NCBI RefSeq assembly: GCF_021559775.1
Contig: NZ_CP056049.1
Location: 372,001 to 436,000, forward strand
From: Gillisella vitis
Lineage (GTDB): Bacteria > Pseudomonadota > Alphaproteobacteria > Rhizobiales > Rhizobiaceae
Reading direction: 5' to 3'
DNA length: 64,000 bases
The translations under genes and the position numbers were made by a program. Under the pieces are notes generated by a model. The model saw only the letters and a list, made by a program, of their open reading frames with translations. It had not been told where the DNA came from and ran no database searches. The first letter of the stretch is position 1. Each line of letters begins with the position of its first letter. Of this stretch, positions 33,790 through 43,056 are shown in pieces.

Positions 33790-34962
33790 ATGAATGCCAT
33801 GTTTTCCAACGCGCCACAGCCGATCACCGATCAACAGGTGACCATGGCGCTCGAGATCGCGGTCGCCCAGGTGCGGCGCAATCTGCCTGACTTCACCTAT
33901 GCGGCACAGAACCATTCCAGCGTCGGCAACAGGTATCCGGCGGTTGCCAACGACCAATGGACGGCAGGTTTCTGGCCCGGCGAAATCTGGCTCGCCTATG
34001 AGCACAGCGGCGATAAGGTCTTTCGATATGCCGCTCAGATTCAGGTGCAAAGCTTCCTGCATCGCATCGAGAACCGTATCGCCACCGACCATCACGATAT
34101 GGGGTTTCTCTATTCGCCCTCCTGCATTGCCGCGTGGAAACTGGTGGGCGACGAGGATGGACGCAAGGCGGCACTCCTTGCCGCCGACCAGCTGATCGAA
34201 CGCTACCAGCCCATCGGACAATTCATCCAGGCCTGGGGCGCCAAGGGCAATCCAAACGAATACCGCTACATCATCGACTGCCTGTTGAACCTGCCGCTGC
34301 TCTATTGGGCGACTGGCGAAACAGGGGATGAAAAATACCGCGAGATCGCGCTCTCCCATGCGCGCACCACGCTTGCCCATTCGGTGCGGGAGGACTGCTC
34401 CACCTATCACACGTTCTACATGGACCCCACGACCGGCGCTCCGGTACGGGGCGTGACCAAGCAGGGCTATAGCGATGACAGTTTCTGGGCACGCGGACAG
34501 GCCTGGGGCATTGCTGGCATGGCCCTGTCCTATCGTTACGAGCGCATTGCCGAATACCGCGACGCTTTTGAGCGGCTGCTGGGCTTTTATCTGCAGCGGC
34601 TTCCAGACGATCTCGTGCCGGTCTGGGACCTGATCTTTTCGGCAGAGGACGGCGAACCGCGCGATAGTTCGTCCGCCTCCATCGTCGCCTGCGGCCTTCT
34701 GGAAATGGCCGATCTCGTGGAAGACGCGGACGCCGCACGCTACCGCGATCTGGCCCGGAGGATGATGAAAAGTCTGGCCGATCACTATGCTGTCAAGGAC
34801 CCGGCCCTTTCCAACGGGCTTGTTCTGCATGGCACCTATTCGAAGAAAACCCCACACAACACATGTCGCGGCGAAGGTGTCGATGAATGCGTGTCCTGGG
34901 GCGACTACTATTACATGGAAGCTTTGACGCGCCTGTCGCGCAACTGGTCCTCCTATTGGTGA
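33790..34962 (+). CDS. Glycoside hydrolase family 88, unsaturated uronyl hydrolase
   Basis: A 390-residue alpha/alpha-barrel enzyme. Motifs are NDQWTAGFWPGEIW (54-67), HHDMGFLYSPSCIAAW with D103, and IIDCLLNLPLLYWA with D163. D103 and D163 correspond in spacing to the two essential aspartates of Bacillus unsaturated glucuronyl hydrolase (D88, D149). The enzyme hydrates the double bond of the delta-4,5-uronyl residue left by a lyase, releasing the sugar. No signal peptide, so cytoplasmic. It is inside the importer operon and across from the heparinase-like gene, consistent with one pathway. Confidence 0.88.
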   Translation: MNAMFSNAPQPITDQQVTMALEIAVAQVRRNLPDFTYAAQNHSSVGNRYPAVANDQWTAGFWPGEIWLAYEHSGDKVFRYAAQIQVQSFLHRIENRIATDHHDMGFLYSPSCIAAWKLVGDEDGRKAALLAADQLIERYQPIGQFIQAWGAKGNPNEYRYIIDCLLNLPLLYWATGETGDEKYREIALSHARTTLAHSVREDCSTYHTFYMDPTTGAPVRGVTKQGYSDDSFWARGQAWGIAGMALSYRYERIAEYRDAFERLLGFYLQRLPDDLVPVWDLIFSAEDGEPRDSSSASIVACGLLEMADLVEDADAARYRDLARRMMKSLADHYAVKDPALSNGLVLHGTYSKKTPHNTCRGEGVDECVSWGDYYYMEALTRLSRNWSSYW

Positions 34963-34976
34963 TGCGTGAGGGATAA

Positions 34977-36086
34977 ATGGCAAGCATTTCGCTGAAAAAG
35001 CTCAACAAATCCTTCGGTGCACTGAAAGTGGTGCACGATATCGACCTTGAGATCGCCGACAAGGAATTCATCATTCTCGTCGGACCGTCCGGCTGCGGCA
35101 AATCCACCACGCTCAGAATGATTGCGGGGCTTGAGGAGATCTCCGGCGGGCAATTGCTGATCGGCGAGGACCTGATGAATGACGTGCCGTCAAAGGACCG
35201 CGACATTGCCATGGTTTTCCAGAATTATGCGCTCTATCCGCATATGACTGTCTACAAGAACATGGCGTTCGGACTTGAGCTGCGGAAAGCGCCGCGCGAT
35301 GTGATCGAGACAAAAGTCCAGGAAGCGGCAAAGATCCTCGACATCACCCATCTTCTGAACCGCAAGCCCAAGGCACTGTCGGGAGGCCAGCGGCAGCGCG
35401 TGGCGCTGGGCCGTGCGATGGTGCGCAATCCGGAAGTGTTTCTGCTCGACGAACCGCTGTCCAACCTCGATGCCAAGCTACGCGGCACGATGCGCGCCGA
35501 AATATCCAAGCTGCATAAGCGGCTGAACGCCACCTTCATCTACGTGACCCATGATCAGGTAGAGGCCATGACCATGGCCGACCGTATCGTTGTCATGAAG
35601 GATGGCCACATCCAGCAGGTCGATACGCCGCAGCGGCTCTATGACCATCCGATCAACATGTTTGTGGCGGGCTTTATCGGTGCGCCGCAGATGAACATGC
35701 TGCCCTCGACGATCCGGCGCCAGGAGGATGGTTTCGTCGCCGTCTTCAACGATCATGCCCTACCCTTGCCGAACACCTTCGACCAGAGCCGCATCGCGCC
35801 CTATCTGGACCGCGACATCATTCTGGGCATACGGCCTGAAAACTTTCATGAACTGGCACCGGGCGATATCGACCCTGCCAATACGGCACCCTTTGAGGCG
35901 GTCGTTGAATTGGCCGAACCGATGGGCTCGGAAGTGCATCTCAATCTCGTCGTTGCCGGACGCTCGGTCGTTGCCCGCGTGTCACCGCGCTTCAAGGCCA
36001 GGCTTGGTGAGCAGGTGCGCCTCACCGCCGACATGACCAATGCGCAATTGTTCGATCCGCAAACCGAGCGGTCGATCCTTTACTGA
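34977..36086 (+). CDS. Carbohydrate ABC transporter ATP-binding protein (MalK/UgpC type)
   Basis: A 369-residue ATPase with GPSGCGKSTTLRMIAG, LSGGQRQRVALGRAMV and FLLDEPLSNLDAKLRG, and a C-terminal regulatory domain. It energises the MalFG-type permeases encoded upstream. This is one of three UgpC-type ATPases in the window, each linked to its own importer. Confidence 0.93.
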   Translation: MASISLKKLNKSFGALKVVHDIDLEIADKEFIILVGPSGCGKSTTLRMIAGLEEISGGQLLIGEDLMNDVPSKDRDIAMVFQNYALYPHMTVYKNMAFGLELRKAPRDVIETKVQEAAKILDITHLLNRKPKALSGGQRQRVALGRAMVRNPEVFLLDEPLSNLDAKLRGTMRAEISKLHKRLNATFIYVTHDQVEAMTMADRIVVMKDGHIQQVDTPQRLYDHPINMFVAGFIGAPQMNMLPSTIRRQEDGFVAVFNDHALPLPNTFDQSRIAPYLDRDIILGIRPENFHELAPGDIDPANTAPFEAVVELAEPMGSEVHLNLVVAGRSVVARVSPRFKARLGEQVRLTADMTNAQLFDPQTERSILY

Positions 36087-36098
36087 CAGGACAACACG

Positions 36099-36809
36099 AT
36101 GCAATGGTTGGAGGCCATCTGGACGAAAGAAGGAAAGGGCATCGCCAAGGATGCGCCGAAGCGCACCGGTGTTGCACTGTTTTGCGAGATCATCGGGCGC
36201 GAATGGTGGGAACTGGTCAAGCTCAACCTTCTGTTTCTGGTCGCCGCGTTGCCTGTCGTCACCCTGCCCGCAGCCCTCTTCGCCACCGCCAGTATGTGTC
36301 GCGCCATGGTGGAGGACCGCAACGTCTACCTGCTGCGTGATTTTGCCGAAGCCTTTCGCCGCTATTTAGCCGTGGCAACGGGATGGGGTCTGGCAACCGG
36401 TCTGGCGCTGTGGATCGGTTCTTGTGCGATCTTAACCTATGGCGCCCAAGTGCGCGACAGCCTGATCTACGCCGGCCCTCTGGCTGTCAGCCTTGTCGCA
36501 ACCGGTTTTGTGGGCGTGTGGTCGGTGCATTTCATTGTGCTTGCGGTGATGAGCAAGCGTGGTGTCCTGGAGATCCTGCGGCTATCGGCGCTGGCAACGC
36601 TTCTGCGGCCCTTGCCGACGGTGGCAGCGCTGGTGTTTGTCGCGGCCCTCTGGCTTGTGCATGTGCTGCTCTATCCGGTTTCTGTCTTCATGCCGGCAAT
36701 GATCAATTTTTCACTTGGAATGTTCGCCGTTTCATTCGCCGCGCATCGGGCAGCCGCACTGGTTTTGGCCGAGCCTGATGCGGCGTATCGGACAACCAAA
36801 ATATCATAG
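36099..36809 (+). CDS. YesL-like membrane protein (DUF624)
   Basis: A 236-residue inner-membrane protein of the DUF624/YesL family with about five hydrophobic segments (LNLLFLVAALPVVTLPAALF first). YesL genes accompany carbohydrate ABC importers, for example in the Bacillus rhamnogalacturonan (yes) cluster that also encodes an unsaturated uronyl hydrolase. The function is unknown; a transporter accessory or regulatory role is guessed from its constant neighbourhood. It sits between the ATPase and binding-protein genes. Confidence 0.8.
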   Translation: MQWLEAIWTKEGKGIAKDAPKRTGVALFCEIIGREWWELVKLNLLFLVAALPVVTLPAALFATASMCRAMVEDRNVYLLRDFAEAFRRYLAVATGWGLATGLALWIGSCAILTYGAQVRDSLIYAGPLAVSLVATGFVGVWSVHFIVLAVMSKRGVLEILRLSALATLLRPLPTVAALVFVAALWLVHVLLYPVSVFMPAMINFSLGMFAVSFAAHRAAALVLAEPDAAYRTTKIS

Positions 36810-36858
36810 GAAGCCGCTGGGAGGCGCTTTCAACGAGACAATCAGGGAGGAGAACAGA

Positions 36859-38139
36859 ATGTACAGGCAGAAATTTGGGATATCGCTGACCATTGCCGCT
36901 GCGGCACTGGGAATGGTCACTGTCATGGCAGGCGGCGCGTTCGCACAATCGGCAGCCCCCGTCACCTTGAAATGGGCGCTGTGGGACTGGGACAAGGTGG
37001 CCTATTACAAGCCGCTGATAGAAGCCTATCAGGCCAAGCATCCGAATGTGAAATTCGAGCCGGTGGATCTCGGTTCGCAGGACTACACGCAGATGATCGC
37101 CACCCAACTGACCGGTGGCGCCAAGGATATCGACGTCGTCACCATCAAGGACGTGCCGGGCTACGCGACCCTGGTGCGGGCCAACTCTATCGGCGATCTC
37201 TCCGGTTTCATGACCGAGCAGAAGATCGACAAAGCTAGATATGGCGGGCTTATCGAGGAGCTGAGCATTGACGGCAAGGTCTATGCAATACCCTTCCGCT
37301 CTGACTTCTGGGTGGTCTATTATAACAAGGACATCTTCGACAAAGCGGGCGTTTCCTACCCGACCAATGACATGACCTGGACACAGTTCGACCAGATCGC
37401 AGTTAAGCTGAAGGGCGGCATGGGGGTCAACAAGACCTACGGCGCATTGCTGCACACATGGCGTTCGACCGTTCAGCTTCCGGGCATCATGGATGGTCAG
37501 CATACGCTGGTCGGTGGCGATTACGCTTTTCTGAAGCCCTGGTATGAGCGGGCGCTGAAGCTTCAAAAGGAAGGTGCGATCCCGTCCTATGCATCGCTGA
37601 AAACCTCCAATACCCATTATTCGGCGCTGTTCTTCAACGGGACGGTCGGTATGCTGCCGATGGGGACCTGGTTCATCGGCACCCAGATCGCCAAGGTAAA
37701 GTCCGGTGAATCCAAGAGCAAGAATTGGGGCATCGTCAAATTCCCGCACCCAGACGGCGTTGCAGCCGGCACAACGGCGGCGCAGATTGCGGCTCTTTCG
37801 GTCAATAACAACTCAGCCCACAAAGACGTGGCGCTTGACTTCATCAAGTTCGTGACTGGACCTGAAGGTGCGGCAATCATTGCCGATACGGGAACTTTGC
37901 CAGCGGTGCGCACAGACGATGTCAGCACCAAGATCACCTCGCTGCCCGGCTTCCCGCAGGACGAAAACAGCAAGGCGGCGCTTAAAGCCGGCAAGTCCTA
38001 TCTGGAAATGGCGGTCAGTCCCAATGCAGCAAAAATCGAGGTCGTGCTGAACCGTGTGCATGACGCGATCATGACAGACAACACATCTATCGACGATGGC
38101 CTGAAGGAGATGAACGACGGCGTCAAGGCGATCAAATAG
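36859..38139 (+). CDS. Extracellular solute-binding protein, family 1
   Basis: A 426-residue binding protein. ATG 36859 follows GGGAGGAG. The signal peptide ends after GGAFA near residue 30. The mature chain contains VTLKWALWDWDKVAYYKPLI and the inter-lobe segment DGKVYAIPFRSDFWVVYYNK, both typical of oligosaccharide-binding proteins. It completes the importer of the acidic-glycan locus and is followed by a 10-bp stem-loop. Confidence 0.92.
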   Translation: MYRQKFGISLTIAAAALGMVTVMAGGAFAQSAAPVTLKWALWDWDKVAYYKPLIEAYQAKHPNVKFEPVDLGSQDYTQMIATQLTGGAKDIDVVTIKDVPGYATLVRANSIGDLSGFMTEQKIDKARYGGLIEELSIDGKVYAIPFRSDFWVVYYNKDIFDKAGVSYPTNDMTWTQFDQIAVKLKGGMGVNKTYGALLHTWRSTVQLPGIMDGQHTLVGGDYAFLKPWYERALKLQKEGAIPSYASLKTSNTHYSALFFNGTVGMLPMGTWFIGTQIAKVKSGESKSKNWGIVKFPHPDGVAAGTTAAQIAALSVNNNSAHKDVALDFIKFVTGPEGAAIIADTGTLPAVRTDDVSTKITSLPGFPQDENSKAALKAGKSYLEMAVSPNAAKIEVVLNRVHDAIMTDNTSIDDGLKEMNDGVKAIK

Positions 38140-38152
38140 TCCACAGCAAGTC

Positions 38153-38182
38153 TGGCCGCAGGTTCACACCTTCCTGCGGCCA
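38153..38182 (+). promoter_or_regulatory. Stem-loop after the binding-protein gene
   Basis: TGGCCGCAGG (38153-38162) and CCTGCGGCCA (38173-38182) pair over 10 bp with a 10-base loop, 13 bases after the stop. No T-tract follows. It separates the importer from the DUF2264 gene. Confidence 0.7.
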
Positions 38183-38213
38183 ATTCATTCGAAACAGTTC
38201 ATGGATATCGATT

Positions 38214-40061
38214 GTGGTTTACGATCCGGCCCAGGCCAACCCGCTCTACGGCAACCCCTTGCGCAGTCGCGATGATGTGGCAAAAGCCCTGCTCGACCTG
38301 TTCACGCCGCTCCTGCCCTGTTTTTCGCAAGGCGGCGCACGGGTACGGCTTGGCGCATCCGGCGCGATTTTCGATCATGCGGCTGCCGATCTCGAAGGTT
38401 TTGCCCGGCCCCTGTGGGGTATCGTACCCTTTGCGGCGGGCGGTGGCGATTTCCCGCACTGGGATCTTTACCGACGTGGCCTGACCCATGGCACCGATCC
38501 GCAACACGAAGACTATTGGGGCGATGTCTCTGATCGCAACCAACGGCTGGTGGAGCTTGCCGCCATCGGCTTTGCGCTCGCCATGGTGCCGCAGCATATC
38601 TGGGAGCCTCTGGACGATGCTGCCAAGGCCACCGTCTCGGCCTATCTGCTCCACGCCCGAGACCGCGAATACGTCGATAACAATTGGAAATTCTTCCGGG
38701 TTCTGGTCGATCTGGGGCTGGAGCGGGTCGGAGTAGAATTCGACCACACCAAGACTATTGCCTATCTCGATGAGCTGGAAGGATTCGATATTGGTGATGG
38801 CTGGTACCGCGATGGGCCGGTGCGTCGGGTGGACCACTACATTCCCTTTGCCATGCATTTTTATGGGCTGATTTATGCCGTGCTTGCCAACGAAGACGAC
38901 GCCCGTAAAACCCGTCTCCGCGACCGCGCAACGGTCTTTGCCAGGGATATCCGCCATTGGTTTGGCCCGGATGGCGCTGCACTCGCTTTTGGGCGTAGCC
39001 AGGCCTATCGTTTTGCCGCTGGTGGTTTCTGGGGCGCGCTTGCCTTCGCCGACCTTGATGCCCTGCCATGGGGTGAGATCAAGGGCTATTATATGCGCCA
39101 TATTCGCTGGTGGTCGGCATTGCCGATTGCCGACCGCGACGGTGTGCTGTCTGTCGGCTACGGCTATCCCAATTTGCTGATGAGTGAGAGCTACAATTCG
39201 CCCGGTTCGCCCTATTGGGCGCTGAAATTCTTTCTCCCGCTGGCCCTGCCCGCCGATCACCCGTTCTGGCTGGCGCCGGAAACCGATGCGCCGTCCTTCA
39301 ACGCGCCTGTGCCGCTCGAAAAGCCGGGCATGGTGGCCATGCACACGCCGGGCAATATCGTTATTCTCGCCTCCGGCCAGGAACATGACAAGATGCGTGG
39401 CTCCAACGAGAAATACGCCAAATTCGTCTATTCAACCCGCTATACCTTCAATATCGAGGCCAATGATCGCCATTTCGATGCGGCCAGTTTTGATGGCATG
39501 CTGGGCCTGTCGGATGATGGCGTGCATTTTAGGATGCGCGAGACGCTTGAAGAGGCGATGATTGCCGATGACAGGCTCTATTCCCGCTGGAAGCCCTGGG
39601 CGGATGTGACCGTCGAAACCTGGCTCGTTCCACAAAATCCCTGGCATATCCGCATCCATCGGATTGCAACACCGCGCAGCCTGATGACCAGCGAAGGCGG
39701 CTTTGCCATTGCCCGCGCCGACTTCAGCCGCGACCGTATGGAAGAAAGTGCTGGCCGCGCGGTGTGGTTCGGGCAAGCGGATGTCAGCGCCATTGTCGAT
39801 CTATCCGACCATCAACGCACCGGCCGTGCTCATGTGCCGATTGCCAATACCAATCTTTTATGGGCAAAAACCAACCTGCCGCAATTGCGTGGCGCAGTCG
39901 AACCGGGCCAAACCGTGCTGGTAACTGCAGCCTTCGCCCTGCCGCTGGGACGTGCAGCAGACGAGGCTCTTGCCGCTCCGCCTACTTGCCCCGATCTCGA
40001 GGTGCTGGAGCAGCAGTTTAGAGACGTTGGACGCCGCGTCGCGGCCTTCGATATCGGCTAA
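38214..40061 (+). CDS. DUF2264 family protein, putative cytoplasmic glycan-active enzyme
   Basis: A 615-residue protein of the DUF2264 family. The N-terminal about 380 residues are helical and probably form an alpha/alpha toroid (ARPLWGIVPFAAGGGDFPHW, YVDNNWKFFRVLVDLGLER, DIGDGWYRDGPVRRVDHYIP). The C-terminal part is beta-rich. This architecture resembles polysaccharide lyases and uronyl hydrolases. No signal peptide. The start used is GTG 38214, with no obvious Shine-Dalgarno, so initiation may be inefficient or lie elsewhere. The neighbourhood suggests action on the imported oligosaccharide; activity is not established by sequence. Confidence 0.75.
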   Translation: MVYDPAQANPLYGNPLRSRDDVAKALLDLFTPLLPCFSQGGARVRLGASGAIFDHAAADLEGFARPLWGIVPFAAGGGDFPHWDLYRRGLTHGTDPQHEDYWGDVSDRNQRLVELAAIGFALAMVPQHIWEPLDDAAKATVSAYLLHARDREYVDNNWKFFRVLVDLGLERVGVEFDHTKTIAYLDELEGFDIGDGWYRDGPVRRVDHYIPFAMHFYGLIYAVLANEDDARKTRLRDRATVFARDIRHWFGPDGAALAFGRSQAYRFAAGGFWGALAFADLDALPWGEIKGYYMRHIRWWSALPIADRDGVLSVGYGYPNLLMSESYNSPGSPYWALKFFLPLALPADHPFWLAPETDAPSFNAPVPLEKPGMVAMHTPGNIVILASGQEHDKMRGSNEKYAKFVYSTRYTFNIEANDRHFDAASFDGMLGLSDDGVHFRMRETLEEAMIADDRLYSRWKPWADVTVETWLVPQNPWHIRIHRIATPRSLMTSEGGFAIARADFSRDRMEESAGRAVWFGQADVSAIVDLSDHQRTGRAHVPIANTNLLWAKTNLPQLRGAVEPGQTVLVTAAFALPLGRAADEALAAPPTCPDLEVLEQQFRDVGRRVAAFDIG

Positions 40062-40066
40062 GCGCC

Positions 40067-41704
40067 ATGAGCAGGGATGACCAAGTAAACGAGGAAGAGG
40101 CATCCTTGCGCCGCAACCGGCTCAATATTCTCACCTGGGAGCGGAATGCACAGGATATAGAAAGCGCGGTCCATCAGGCACGGCTTCGCCAGCTTCAGAC
40201 CTATGCCGGCGCAACATTTTCTCCGGGCGCTTATGTCGCGGAAAAGGCTGAAATCCATACGGATAGGCTGGTGATGGGTGCCGGATCGTGGATTGCCGGT
40301 CATGCTCTGGTGCGTGGCGATGTCGAGCTTGGCGAGAACGTTTCGATCAATGCCTATGCCTGCATGTCTGGCCGGGTAAGGTTGGGAAATGGGGTGCGGA
40401 TTGCCTCGCATGTCAGCATTGTCGGCTTCAATCATGGCTTTGATGATCTTGAAACGCCGATCTATCGTCAGCCGTTGACATCGCTTGGCATCGAGATTGG
40501 CGACGATGTCTGGATCGGTGCCAATGCGGTCATTCTGGATGGCGCCCGGATCGGCAGCGGTGCCATTATCGCCGCCGGTGCCGTGGTCTCAAAACACATC
40601 CCACCACAGGCCATTGCGGGCGGCGTACCGGCCCGCGTGCTGCGGATGCGCGGCAAAGACACCACATCTCCCCGTAAAACGACCGCGGTCGAGGCCGCGC
40701 TTGCCGCAATCGATGCTGCCGCTTCGGCTGATTGGCGAGCGGTTGTGGAACGATACCGTGTCGGGGAGGATTACAGCGCGCCGGATGCAAGCGGCAAGCC
40801 TGTTACCAGCATTCGCCATCTCTGCGACGCCATCGAAATTGCCGCAGCCTTCGGTGATATCGGCTCGATATTCGATGTCGATGCCACCATAGCCCGCCTG
40901 CAAGCCGTTCAGGACCCGGAAACCGGGCTTTTCCCGGACCCTTATCGTGATGCGCAGCAGCCTCTGCATCACGATCCGATTGCCTTGTACAATGTTTTGG
41001 CGGTTGGATACGCCCTTGAATGCCTGGGATCAGCGCCACTCCATCCCTTTCGGTTCATCGAACGCCTGAGTGCAAGCGATCTTGTGCAATGGCTTGACGG
41101 GCTGCCCTGGCAAACGCGCGCCTGGCATTGCGGCGCGACCGTTGACGCCATCGCAACCGCCTTGCATTTCAACGGTCGTTATTTTGATGCAGGAGCCAAC
41201 CAACACAGTTTGTTTGGCTGGCTGAGCCTCAACTGCAATCCAGCATCCGGCCTTTGGGGTGCGGTGACACCAGAAGACGGGCTGTTGCAACCGGTCAATG
41301 GTTTTTATCGTCTGACGCGCGGCGCTCATGCGCAATTTGGCATACCGGTTCCTTACCCGAACGCCGCCATCGATTCCGTGATCGCCAATTACCGGGCTCA
41401 TGAAGGATTTCGTGGACAAGGCTTCAATGCCTGCAATCTGCTCGACACGATCCACCCGCTGCTCCTTTGCCTGAAGCAGACACCTCATCGCCGCGACGAG
41501 GCGATGGAAATCGCAACCGGCATCATTCTGCAGCTGTCGAGGCGGTGGCAAGATGGCCAAGGCTTCTCCTTCGCAGACGGTCATCCACCCGGTTTGCAGG
41601 GAACTGAAATGTGGCTCACGAGCTGTTGGCTTTCAGCCGAACTCCTGAACCTCTCCAGCAGCCTGTCATTCAAGCCACGAGGCATTCATCGGTACCGAGG
41701 ATGA
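40067..41704 (+). CDS. Hexapeptide-repeat acyltransferase fused to a putative toroid-like domain
   Basis: A 545-residue fusion. Residues about 52-195 form a left-handed beta-helix acyltransferase of the maltose/galactoside O-acetyltransferase type (VELGENVSINAYACMSGRV, GDDVWIGANAVILDGARIG, GAVVSKHIPPQAIAGGVPAR), with the probable catalytic H123 in GFNHGF. Residues about 255-535 are helical, with repeated W/F-rich segments (LPWQTRAWHCGATVDAIATA), and look like an alpha/alpha toroid. It follows DUF2264 by 5 bp. It may acetylate or bind a glycan intermediate. The fusion is unfamiliar to me. Confidence 0.72.
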   Translation: MSRDDQVNEEEASLRRNRLNILTWERNAQDIESAVHQARLRQLQTYAGATFSPGAYVAEKAEIHTDRLVMGAGSWIAGHALVRGDVELGENVSINAYACMSGRVRLGNGVRIASHVSIVGFNHGFDDLETPIYRQPLTSLGIEIGDDVWIGANAVILDGARIGSGAIIAAGAVVSKHIPPQAIAGGVPARVLRMRGKDTTSPRKTTAVEAALAAIDAAASADWRAVVERYRVGEDYSAPDASGKPVTSIRHLCDAIEIAAAFGDIGSIFDVDATIARLQAVQDPETGLFPDPYRDAQQPLHHDPIALYNVLAVGYALECLGSAPLHPFRFIERLSASDLVQWLDGLPWQTRAWHCGATVDAIATALHFNGRYFDAGANQHSLFGWLSLNCNPASGLWGAVTPEDGLLQPVNGFYRLTRGAHAQFGIPVPYPNAAIDSVIANYRAHEGFRGQGFNACNLLDTIHPLLLCLKQTPHRRDEAMEIATGIILQLSRRWQDGQGFSFADGHPPGLQGTEMWLTSCWLSAELLNLSSSLSFKPRGIHRYRG

Positions 41705-41872
41705 GACAGCATTTTCAAACGCTACCCCCTCGCCAACCTCTTTGCTGCGAGATATCGATTATGTCATTTTCTACGTAATTTGAAGTGGCCTCCCGGTGCG
41801 TATGATCTCGTAAGGCCTGCCATATCCGGGTAATCGCACAAAGTGTCGCGATAAAGCCTCTATGTTCTCCTT

Positions 41873-42871
41873 TTAAATTGACCTACCGGCCTCATCGAAC
41901 CGGTGAAGGCATCCCTCCATTGGCTTGGCGCTGATGATTTCGCCGATCCTTGGCTCATGGCTGCCGCTGGTGCGGATCAGAAGCTTTCCATAGAGAGCGG
42001 AGTCGATGGTCATGAACGTATCGCTGCCAAGGCATTCCGCAGCCGTCACCGCGCCGGTCCAGGCATCATGGTCCTGGGAAAGCACCAGATGCTCTGGTCT
42101 TACGCCAATGGTTGTTGCACTGTGTCGCTGGGCCGCTTCGCCCGACACCAGATTCATTTGTGGTGAGCCAATGAAGGCGGCAACAAAGAGATTGGCTGGT
42201 CGGTGATAAAGCTCTAGCGGTGTGCCCAATTGCTCAAGGACGCCCTTGTTGAAAACGGCAATTTTGTCAGCCATGGTCATGGCTTCCACCTGATCATGGG
42301 TGACATAAATGGTTGTCGCATTCAATCTCTTCTGTAATTCCCGAATTTCCGAGCGCATTTGCACCCGCAGCTTGGCATCGAGATTGGAAAGAGGCTCATC
42401 GAAGAGGAAAACCTTCGGGTCGCGCACAATGGCTCTGCCCATGGCAACGCGCTGACGTTGCCCACCTGAAAGAGCTGCGGGCTTGCGATTAAGATATGGT
42501 TCAAGCCCCAGGACCTCAGACGCCTTTGCCACGCGCGCATTGATATCCGCCGCAGAATGCCCGGCGAGCTTAAGGGCAAACCCCATGTTCTCGGCTACTG
42601 TCATATGCGGATAGAGCGCATAATTCTGAAACACCATGGCAATGTCGCGCTCACGTGGGCTCAAGTCATTGATGCGGACACCATCAATGAAGATATCGCC
42701 GCCTGATACCTCTTCCAAACCTGCAATCATCCGTAGGAATGTTGATTTTCCGCAACCGGATGGTCCAACCAGTGCCAGGAATTCCCCGTCCCCGACCTCT
42801 AGATCCACACCGTGTATGACCTCCAACGCCCCGTAATGCTTGCGTAAATTTTCAATGCGCACCACAGCCAT
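41873..42871 (-). CDS. Carbohydrate ABC transporter ATP-binding protein (MalK/UgpC type)
   Basis: A 332-residue ATPase starting after GGGAGGAAATC. Walker A GPSGCGKSTFLRMIAGL, signature LSGGQRQRVAMGRAI, Walker B VFLFDEPLSNLDAKL. It is divergent from the binding-protein, permease and alpha-mannosidase operon, which has no ATPase gene of its own, so it is presumably the missing subunit of that importer. Its regulatory domain is slightly short compared with MalK. Confidence 0.9.
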   Translation of the reverse strand: MAVVRIENLRKHYGALEVIHGVDLEVGDGEFLALVGPSGCGKSTFLRMIAGLEEVSGGDIFIDGVRINDLSPRERDIAMVFQNYALYPHMTVAENMGFALKLAGHSAADINARVAKASEVLGLEPYLNRKPAALSGGQRQRVAMGRAIVRDPKVFLFDEPLSNLDAKLRVQMRSEIRELQKRLNATTIYVTHDQVEAMTMADKIAVFNKGVLEQLGTPLELYHRPANLFVAAFIGSPQMNLVSGEAAQRHSATTIGVRPEHLVLSQDHDAWTGAVTAAECLGSDTFMTIDSALYGKLLIRTSGSHEPRIGEIISAKPMEGCLHRFDEAGRSI

Positions 42872-42893
42872 GATTTCCTCCCAGACAAATCGC

Positions 42894-42921
42894 TTGACGC
42901 AAAACAAAAGTGATTTAATCT
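42894..42921 (+). promoter_or_regulatory. Candidate promoter of the mannoside operon
   Basis: TTGACG (42894-42899) and TAATCT (42916-42921) are separated by 16 bases, a near-consensus sigma-70-type pair, about 135 bp before the binding-protein start. It begins just 23 bases upstream of the divergent ATPase start, so regulators bound here could affect both directions. Confidence 0.45.
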
Positions 42922-43056
42922 ATTTCTTGCATTCAGGGAAGACGCCTGTTGGAGGAGACAGCGGGTGTCGGATGGTGAAGAAGGGCGGAGGCTTGCCCGC
43001 GATTGAGGGTTTTAACGCATGGCACTCAACGGCATGCGACTTTGGGAGGAAGGCAC

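Noticed and set aside
33706..34983. 425-codon open frame on the minus strand across the GH88 gene
   Set aside because: The plus-strand GH88 frame carries both catalytic aspartate motifs and fits the operon; the antisense frame has no family features.
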